From Alitta virens (lineage: Eukaryota; Annelida; Polychaeta; Phyllodocida; Nereididae): DNA of 64,000 nt. Both the position numbers and the translations under genes were made by a program. The stretch is from the NCBI GenBank assembly GCA_932294295.1, contig OW028580.1, positions 39,651,336-39,715,335 on the forward strand, given 5' to 3'. Shown here one piece after another: positions 55,655 to 64,000 of this stretch; the stretch's first letter is position 1, and each line of letters opens with the position of its first letter. The notes under the pieces are model-generated. The model was given only the letters and a program-made list of their open reading frames with translations, had not been told where the DNA came from and did not search any database.

Positions 55655-57594
55655 TTAAACATTTCGTCTGCTGGAATCAGAGGACAGCTGTAAAGCATTG
55701 CTGCTATTCTGGGAATTCTTGGCACTGCTGCTTGTGATGAATTCCAGTTTATTGCAATGTCCTTTAACAAAAAGCTTCCTGAATCCTCTTTTCAATTCTT
55801 TACGATATGACCTCATGCTAGGAATGTAGATTAATGGATTTATGGCGGAATTGGCTGCACCTACCCACACTACTATGAAGTTTGCGGTAGGTCCTAAGGT
55901 CGAACCAGTGGCAAGTTTCCAAACGCTGATACACACAAAAAATGGCGTTATCATTACGTAGTAGATGAAATTAAGCGCAAAGATCGTGTAAACAACGGCA
56001 TAGTCGTTCTTTGATACTGTTTGTTGACCTTCCTGTATGGATAAAACAAGCTATTAAAAGTAAATTGGATATACATAACTGGCTTAGTCAAATAATTAAG
56101 GCAAAGAATTATCAATAGTTTGAACATGGCATGCCACGTCTACATCTCAAAAGTAAGCCCAACTTACAATTTAAAGGAACATCAAATTGAATTTAACTTT
56201 AGTCACCAAATCATTCTTACTTGGTGTCAGAAAGAAACATGTGAATGTGCAAATGTGTGTGGGTGTTTAAGGTGCCGTGGCCTAGTGGTTAAGGTGCTCG
56301 CCTTCAAATCGAAAGGTTGCAGGGAATTAAGAAAGCCCGACCTTGAACAGGCCAAGGGTGTAATTGTAAAGTCGGTTGAGACTGGATGGTGATAACTATG
56401 ACTATAAACATTTACATTTACCTTTACATTCTTGTCTGCCATATCGAAATATATCAAATTTTATCGACCTTGCAACATCACAATTTAAACCCTTGGCTGG
56501 CCTGTTCAAGCATTTTATTGACACTTTCTCAACTCTCTGGGGAGTATATGCCCAATCAGCAGTTAAGGCACATTTTAGGGTCAGTGCACTCTACAATTAC
56601 CAACAATCCAATATAGCCCAGTTTGAATTCACACCTGGGTGGAGTGATTAAAGCAGTGATTTCAGCAGGATCTGCTCAGTTCCACAAGACCACAACAACC
56701 GCATGTTCTCTGTCACCTGACATAAAACGTTAAAATAGTCTGACAAATTAATTTGTGCCCCCTGTCATTCTGCAAGTTAACTTTTTCTTCAAATGAATCT
56801 TTATTCTTTACCTTCAACTCTTTGGCCTGGTCCTTATGTCTTTTCAAGATGCGGTACATCCCAATTATGGACACCACGCAGATGCAGAATGGCATTGCTT
56901 GAAGAAGTATGAAACGAACGATTATTGCTACTAAGCTTGACGTACTCTTGGAAGGATAGTAAACGAAGCACAGGAATGTGTTTTCGATGTAGCGCACTTT
57001 TAAATGTCCTCTTCCCAAGGCGAATCCATAGAGCACCAAGAAGGATACCCAAATTCCAATCAAGGTTCCTATCGTCTTCCTGCGTGTCATCCATACTTTG
57101 TATCGCAGAGGGTATTTTAATGATAGAAATTTATCCAGATTCAAAAATACAAGTCCAAATGCACTCATGATTGCGAGTAATGGGTTAAACAACCCATCCA
57201 CAAAGCATAGGTTATTAAGAAATACTTCAGGGTCAATGAGGTAAACTATCCGACCGACGAAAGCTCCGCAGCCGAGTGAAGCATCTGTGATGGCAAGGTT
57301 TAACATGGCATACCTCGTGGAGCTGTTGATCTTTCCGTGTAAGTGAGGTAAAGTGTAGAAGACGGTGAAGTTTAACAGAAATGCTCCCAAGCTGACGGTG
57401 AACACCACGACAAGTTGGATGGCACTTGGTACATCGGGTGCAAACTGACCTCCTGTGTAGTTCGATGTGGTGTTATCAACCAAACCAGCCATTGTGGCGT
57501 TGGCGTTTTTGTCAATAAATCCAGTCATTGTAGATTTGATGTCTGATACGATGAATACCTTGATTATCTTGCAATTTGGGAAGAAGCGTTTCAC
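55655..57594 (-). CDS. Class A (rhodopsin-like) G-protein-coupled receptor, two exons
   Basis: Exon 1 is 56812-57594 (261 codons), exon 2 is 55655-56032 (125 codons plus stop), with a phase-0 GT-AG intron in the third intracellular loop; 386 residues. The N-terminus has N-glycosylation sites (NAT, NTT, NYT). TM1 is about 58-82, TM2 96-119 (LNLAITDASLG), TM3 134-156 ending DKF where DRY is usual, TM4 172-194, TM5 221-246, TM6 272-296 and TM7 309-331 with NPLIY. Cys130 and Cys209 could form the conserved disulphide. The tail is Ser-rich. The ligand is unknown. In exon 1 the frame runs past the donor to a stop at 56713; that read-through would lack TM6-7. Met23 or Met35 are other possible starts. 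Confidence 0.85.
56262..56420 (+). mobile_element. Probable tRNA-derived SINE in the GPCR intron
   Basis: An A-box-like TGGCCTAGTGGTTAAGGTGC (from 56278) and GAAAGGTTGCAGGG in the B-box position form a tRNA-like head, followed by an unrelated body and a TTTACATTTACCTTTAC tail. It differs from the 39-45 kb SINE family. No clear target duplication was found. Confidence 0.55.
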
Positions 57595-57904
57595 AACTAT
57601 TGTCCTCAGCAGTTTATCATATGACTATTCCTTATGAGGTTTTACAGGGATGTTGATTTAACAGATAGCAATTTTCAAATATTCGGATGATGTAATACAA
57701 CAGGATGTACCAGGGTCTTATCCTGGAAATCATGCAAATTTAATTAATTTTTAAATTGTGATTAGATAAAATGAAACGTAATTACAAGCTTTATGTGTTA
57801 TCAGTTATTTAATAAATTTTTATCTAGGATAAAAGAGATGATATAATATAACCCAATCCAAATGTGCAAAGAATGAAAATAATCTGTGTATTCATTTATC
57901 TGTT

Positions 57905-58470
57905 TTAAAATTCAAAAAAGATTTTCTCGTACAAGGCCAGTATAGTTGGTTTAGCAAAGAGAGTCATATATTGAATATTTGTGGCATAACCCTAGATCAA
58001 AAAATTCTTGAAAAGGTCAATCTATACACCAAACAACAAGAAGGAAATTAATAACACCACATAGCAACCAAAGCTTAGGACCTATAAACTTTTTAAAAAT
58101 GACTGTAGGTTAGAATCCTATCTACTAATAAACCTAAATAGGAAGGCATATAATAAGATTGCTTAATTCAGAACCAGTTCACACAGTTTTCGTATCGAAG
58201 CCGGTAGACATGAAAAACCCACAGTTCCCACAGAGGACAGACTCTGCATAAAATGCAAAGTAAATGAAGTAGAAGACGAAATACACTGTCTTTTAACGTG
58301 TTCCAGCAATTCATTATTTAGACAGAACTTACATGAAATAGCCAGGAAAAATATTGATAACTTCGACACATTACATAACATTTCTAGGGATAATGACTTC
58401 TAAGGAGCTGCTTAGGAGCCTGAACTGCTGAAAGTCCTAGGTAGATTTCTTTTAAACGCTGATGTCTAAG
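57905..58470 (+). pseudogene. Degraded LINE, same family as 50350-52835
   Basis: Across frames it reads LRTYKLFKND-like, FRTSSHSFRIEAGRHEKP and TEDRLCIKCKVNEVEDEIHC, which parallel the C-terminal part of the LINE at about 51880-52110 (LRTYKTFKND, FRLSSHNLNIELGRHKRP, ADERICEKCNLNQVEDEFHC). It has many stops and no RT core. Confidence 0.8.
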
Positions 58471-58639
58471 TTTGCAATCATCCCTCTCCTAGGGTTGCAC
58501 AGTCAAATCCTGAATATTCAAATCATGAAAAAAGTGAACTTAATAACACTTCAGAATGAATCTTCCAGAACAACTGTATATAAACTGTTTATAAAACTGT
58601 AGACATAATGTGTTAGGACATAATCCTGTATTGTATAAC

Positions 58640-59250
58640 GTATATAATACTAATAATAATAATAATTTATTTTGTATACCGTAAAATCCATGAAATATGC
58701 TCTAAAATGGTTTACAATAAATAATTAAAATAACATCATGATAAAAAGTTATGCAATAATTAAAATATGTAAATTTACGTAAAATGTTGTTTGAAAAGGT
58801 AAGTTTTTAACTTCCTTTAAAAATGTCTACAGAGCAACTTTTCCTGAGATCAACTGGGAGGGAGTTATATTTACCTAAGTAACTACTGTATGTGATGTGA
58901 TGCTTGTTGATGAGCTTGTGACATATCTACCTACATTTACTTACATGTATAAATGTTTATGTAATTTATTTATTTATTTATTTAAACATATTTTGCATGG
59001 GCAGCACCATCAGTACAAAACTGTTTTACATGTGGCCCATAAAATACAATAAAACATAATAAATAGTACAGTAATTTTAAAACAATTGATAAAATATTAA
59101 AATACAAAGTTACATTAAAATATGTTGTTTAAGCTTAAATTTAAAATCAGTGTAATTATGTATATCTTTTAAAACCGAAGGGAGATTGTTCCATGACATA
59201 GCACCAACATATTGAAAGGATCTTTTCGCTAACTGACTAGATACTAGATA
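58640..59250 (-). pseudogene. Two CR1/Rex1-type LINE C-terminal tails in tandem
   Basis: On the minus strand, 58965-59235 reads LAKRSFQYVGAMSWNNLPSV followed by FKFKLKQHIL, and about 58780-58870 reads NSLPVDLRKSCSVDIFKGS. Both are the end of a CR1/Rex1-like RT protein. Each has its own A/T-rich 3' tail: an (AAT)n-like run near 58650 and (TTTA)n near 58966. Confidence 0.65.
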
Positions 59251-59849
59251 TAAATATAGATATAATTTTTTTGTAAAACAATATTATATAGTATATAGAA
59301 TTGCTGATATGATGTTGAGTATAATCATCCATGTAAATAACTTTCATTTGGTGGTTGGAACCATTGCTTTATTTATTTTAATATTTTTTCTCTTCTTTTA
59401 ATGAAATTTTTTAATGGACAATTATGTCATGTTTGACATAATACTGTAAATAAAATTATATCTATATATATATATATTATTCCTGCATAATAATAATTTA
59501 TATACTTATTTATTAAGCTATTTCATTAGTTCTATCATATTGACCAGTTCAGAATTCCACTTTATAACACAAAAGATGGAAGATGAAAAGCAAATGACGA
59601 ATGATATCTCGTTAAGTGTTCAGTTCGGCATGGCTATGTGGGAGCATATAAAAGTAAACACACGACGGATGGGTCTCATACTTTAACATTATCATGAAAG
59701 CTAAACAGTTTGGTGAAGGTTATGAATTAGATATCGCGCTATTCTATTCTCAATATTCGGTACCTTGAAGTGGGTCTGATAACATTTCTGGTCACATTAT
59801 TAGTTTTCCTTTCTGCACCATTAATTGTGGCATGTGGAAATCAAGAGAA

Positions 59850-60570
59850 ATAAAAAAAACCTTGAAATACTTTTAGAATGACAAATGGGTTCCAAAATAT
59901 GTCCAGTCCTGTGAGACTCGGCAGAAAACCAAGGAACCAGGTTATCCCTGACAGGATGAGAATGCCTGCATATGATCGAAAAATCTGTCTTTGTTTGATT
60001 TGGAGAATAAGATGAACCTCATGATTACTTGTACAGAAAGAAAATACATTTAACCATCAAAATTGAGTTTATTGTTACTAAGAGAGCAACAGGTCCAGCA
60101 AAAGTGCACAGCAGTCTGTAGTTAGTCATGTATGAAATCCAGCAATGACTTTCATCACCATACTTGAACCAGTGGACGTCCAGGAAAATTAATCACATGC
60201 CAAGCATGGCAAAATTACCACGAGTGAGGTCAATCATGCATATTCTAAGAGATGGCAAAGCTCACTGAAAGGAACTCAGTGAACGTTTTGTGCATTCTGT
60301 ATGCCATAGTGTTAAGAAGTGTGAAAGTTGATAGCCATAGATAATGCAGAATGCTGGCACCATTTTACAAGTGTAAGGATATGGCGTGAAGTCATCATTG
60401 ACTTGCAGAAGGAGTTGTGCTAATGTAAGAGCTGCAATGTAGTTCATCATTATTTTCCTGAAATTGTTCAAAGTTTTCTTTTGCAAGAATATGTTATAAA
60501 AGTTATAACACGAAACAGATACGGTTGTACCAACCAGTGTTATTGCGGCAAGGAGACAAAATTCTGGCAT
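59850..60570 (-). pseudogene. Adhesion-type (class B2) GPCR, broken transmembrane region
   Basis: The frame 60262-60570 gives TM1-TM3 of an adhesion GPCR (ITLVGTTVSVSCYNFYNIF, FRKIMMNYIAALTLAQLLLQ, CKMVPAFCIIYGYQLSHF). Past a frame break near 60262 another frame gives YGDESHCWIS (the second extracellular loop Cys-Trp) and TM5 (FAGPVALLVTINSILMV). A third frame gives SYAGILILSGITWFLGFLPS (TM6) and FVILKVFQGFF (TM7). The order and the TW-FG and QGFF motifs are diagnostic. At least two frameshifts and a stop at the end of TM7 suggest a pseudogene; unrecognised small introns are less likely. No GPS/GAIN exon was found upstream. Confidence 0.65.
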
Positions 60571-62106
60571 TACTTATCGCTAACTGCTCTTTTTTTTTTA
60601 GCTGCTTGCAATGCTAGCCCAATATAAATACAGTGTACTGGTTTAAATTTTATAGATCAGCTGCTAGAGTCTGCCTGAAGCACAGACACCGATCACAAGA
60701 TCTGGACCAGAACTCAACTGGGACCCATACCTTCAGCAGGCCAATGTTAACCAAAGTTTAAGGTCCTTGTGTTAAGATGGCATGCCAGGTGACTTTCATC
60801 AGTTTATTGGAAAGATTCATGGCAGATCAGCTGCCAACAGTAAGGCAGAACAAAATAATCAATCAATCAATCAATCAGTCAGTCAGTCAATCAAGCAATC
60901 AATCAATCAATCAACCAATGGCGGATGCCTCATCTTCAAGATACACTCCCTGTGGCAAACTAAACAGATATATGCACCTATTGTAGCTAAAAAAAATTTT
61001 TAACATGAAATCTAAGTGTCATATACCCGTATAGTTGAAAATGCATGTTGCAGTAATAAAACCGAACTGATGAATGCAACCAGCTCTTGTCTTTTGTTTT
61101 TGATGAACAAATATAATAGTTAAGTGCCCAAATACTAGGTGGCTACTTGAATATTTGTTTCCAATGGCAGCCAGTCACCATGACACTTCTTGGTATAATT
61201 TTTTTTGGGCAAATGACAAATGAACAGAACAAACGAAGAAGTCAGCCATCACCCAATGGATGGAAGATCAAGACGTAGCTGTTTCCAAAGAAGCTACATA
61301 TAAAAGAACCATCGGGATTAAACATTTTACTAAATGCTCTCTGGTTGACTGGTATTTAGGTTCATTGTGTATTGTATAAGTCATAAGAGCCACAACTTAC
61401 ATGTGAAATTAAGTTGTAATATTACAGATTTGCTAGGATTGGTTTTCAGTTGAGTCAACCATCAGTTGTCTCTCTGGATATAGCTCAGTTTGGCTTGTAT
61501 AACTTTAGGTAGTGGTTTCTAGCATGGCCAGCAACCACCAGAGGCATACCTAATCATGAGATAATAAGGCTTGGATTGAAATTTATAATTGGGGTCTTCA
61601 CTGACCTTGGAATAACTGCAGTATGGCAGAGCCAAATTATTGACCATATTTAGTGGGCCTCTTTGCTATACATATGATGTCAAATGCCTGATTTCAATGA
61701 ATGACGTCACAGACCATAAAAGAACAGCGGTTTTAATTTTTCACAGAAAGAATGATGTTTATTTTTCCTATTTTTAGGGGGTTACCCCCCGAAAACCCCA
61801 GCTACCGCTCAGAAATGTTATTCTTGTTGCAATAGATCTTTAAAACTTGGTTAGTGTCGGTCAAGTAATGATATATTTTATAGACGCCAAATATGGTCAT
61901 AAATTTGGGTCCACTAAACTGCACTAAACCTCTTACCTCAGCACAGACAACAAGACAGGAGCAATAACGCTAAATGTGATGTTGAAAGCTGGGTGGTGTG
62001 CCGGACAACCAACCACAGCTAGGAGGTTATCAAAAGTGCCCATCCCAGATTTCTTAATAATAAGATATAGTATGTCATGTATTCTCTATATGGAATTGGT
62101 TTAATG
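60571..62106. other. Intergenic stretch with a (CAAT)n microsatellite
   Basis: No gene is supported. The (ATCA)n/(GTCA)n run is at 60857-60917. If the adhesion GPCR once had N-terminal exons they should lie here or beyond, but I see none. Confidence 0.4.
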
Positions 62107-63998
62107 CTATCTCATTACCAAAAGCTGATTGAAACTTGAAAGTGTCAAAGCCACAGGTAATGATGCACTGATGGGCTCGTAGGAAAATACAAACCTGTAA
62201 TATTTAATTTTTCTTTGATTTAAATTTTGAACATTTTAATAAAGCATGTATTCCAAATAATTCACTTCGCATAACTAAATTGGAAAAGTTACAAGATGAA
62301 GCAAAATTACTTATTTCATGACACTTTTTAAGCAATAATTGTGTTTCCAAAAAGCAAAGGTGTCACATTGATAATGATCATGGAAAATACTACTGATTGA
62401 GAAGAAAGTCATTACCAAATTGAATAATAATATAATTCTTTGCAAAATTATGCTTTGAGGTAAAAAAAAATTTTCAAATTTGCTTTTTAATTGATGTTAA
62501 ACTACGAATAAGAAGACAGTGTTACGTGAAAAATTCTAGAATCCGGTGTTCAAATTATATTATTCAACATATATATGCAGTGAAAACAGAAGAAATGTGA
62601 ACAGATCTCTCTGAAGACTGATTACTCTGGCCAGAAGTCTGCATGGCATAGTCTTGCTCGGCATTCTTAAGTGAGGTAGGCTATTAATTCCAGTAGACAA
62701 TATAGATGTCTACTGGAAATATAGTACAGAAATGAATAATTTTAAGTTTATATTGATAACTAGATGGTATCTAATCATTAATAGGACCTGTAAATTACCA
62801 TTTGCATGGCATACCAGCAGAAATTGTGCAAGTTTCATATCAAATCACTATACTTCTAGCATAAGTTCAACCTGGGAAACATGTAGCATGCATACTGATT
62901 TGCTTTATGGAAAGTCTGAAAATTTCAAAATGACTAGTAACTCTTTTTCTGATTGGTTCATTTGATTAACTGAAAATCGTTCCTAATTTGACTAGATAAC
63001 AGACATGTCCAACAGACCGTTTTACACTGAATAATCCAAAATACAATAAATAAGAAGGTACTGCCCTCTCAAGTGTAACATAGTGAATTGTAATACAAAA
63101 TAGTAATATATATGATAAACACCAGAGGGCAACACATGTCAGACCTTAATTCATATGCCATTCAATAAAGTTAGCTTTGTCCAGTAAAATACATGCTAGG
63201 AGGCAAGTCACCCTACCAGAGGTAATACAGACCTCTGGCATAATGTCAAAGTAGTACAGATAGAATAAAGCCTTGAAAATTAATATAAAATGTAGAAAAA
63301 GCAAATATTTTTTGTAGATTTCTGGTTTTCAAAAGGTCCCGTCTTTGCAATAATGAGAAGTCCTACAATATGTTATGCATTTTTTTAATAAATTTGATTC
63401 AAGCTATCACAATTATCACATTACCAAGAGCTGATTGAAAATTGAATATGTCAAAGTCCCTGATAATGATGCACTAAAGAACTCCCAAAAAAAGATCTGC
63501 TATAATGAAAATTTCCATAAAGGTTTGAGCTTGTACAATGACACATGTATGCAAAACTGTAATTCAATTTACATAACTAAATTGGAAAAGTTTCAATTTC
63601 AGGTCAAATCTTTATTACATGACAATTTTTAAAGATATGATTGTGTTTCCAAATAAACAAAGGCCATGTTAACAATGATCCTGAAACTGCTGATTGAAAA
63701 GAAAGATCCAAGTGCATTGATTAATTTGAATCCTTACAAAATTGGTGTTTAAAAAAACAGTATGTTCAAATTAGCTTTTTAGTTTAATTGGTGTAAAATC
63801 ACTGATCAGAAGACAGTGTTTGGGAAAAAATTATGAAATCGAGTTGTGTTTCAGATAAGGTTCTCCAACGTATATATATCCAGTGAAAATAAGAGAAATT
63901 TCAATAGATCTCCGAAGACCAATTATTATGGCCAGGAGTCTGTTTGGCATATGTGTCTTGCTCAGTTTCCTTCAATTGCCAGGTAGGCCATTAATTTC
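62107..63998. repeat. Direct repeat pair of about 580 bp, diverged
   Basis: 62107-62690 and 63412-63995 align along their length: TCATTACCAAAAGCTGATTG / ACATTACCAAGAGCTGATTG, TGTGTTTCCAAA, ATCTCTCTGAAGACTGATTA / ATCTCCGAAGACCAATTATT, and GTAGGCTATTAATTCC / GTAGGCCATTAATTTC. The 720 bp between them show no gene. Neither copy has a convincing ORF, and the second runs to the window edge. Confidence 0.7.
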
Positions 63999-64000
63999 TG

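Noticed and set aside
56120..56651. Several plus-strand frames of 75-91 residues in the GPCR intron
   Set aside because: They lie across the SINE-like repeat and intron; no family or codon pattern supports them.

Overview
The window looks like nuclear DNA of an animal, probably a marine invertebrate. It is AT-rich, its genes are split by GT-AG introns, and it contains CARD, ubiquitin-like, PAN/LamG and seven-transmembrane receptor genes among LTR retrotransposons (Ty3/gypsy and BEL/Pao), many LINE fragments, a tRNA-derived SINE family and several inverted-repeat DNA elements. I cannot name the species from sequence alone.

Layout. 1-3237: 5' part of a minus-strand LTR retroelement (pro, gag, primer site, LTR) cut by the window edge. 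4803-9952: a non-autonomous relative with two apparently identical 1457-bp LTRs, no pol, and two minisatellites inside. 11.2-12.35 kb: two LINE ORF remnants. 13400-16237: a three-exon gene for a secreted PAN-like/LamG protein, with a LINE tail in intron 1 and a foldback element in intron 2. 16805-23238: a decayed BEL/Pao element on the minus strand. 26331-37914: a minus-strand gene whose three exons encode three ubiquitin-like folds. Its 9.7-kb intron holds a 2.3-kb inverted-repeat DNA element and a complete, apparently intact Ty3/gypsy element with identical 178-bp LTRs.

38486-45232: a six-exon minus-strand gene for a 237-residue tandem-CARD protein. All six splice phases agree. Its 5' half has been tandemly duplicated (about 39.09-41.86 and 41.87-45.84 kb). 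The downstream copy has lost about 1.8 kb by a deletion ending inside a SINE, but it keeps a nearly identical first exon that could splice in frame to the shared CARD2 exon, giving a 118-residue single-CARD hybrid. The adjacent tandem-CARD and triple-ubiquitin-like genes form a plausible innate-immune or death-signalling locus; that role is inferred from domain types only.

46-53 kb holds simple repeats, a second copy of the 2.3-kb DNA element with a nested MITE, and a 5'-truncated LINE with nearly complete reverse transcriptase. 55655-57594 is a two-exon class A GPCR gene (minus). 57.9-59.25 kb holds more LINE remnants. 59.8-60.57 kb holds a broken adhesion-type GPCR (minus). The rest to 64 kb has no recognised gene but carries a diverged direct repeat of about 580 bp.
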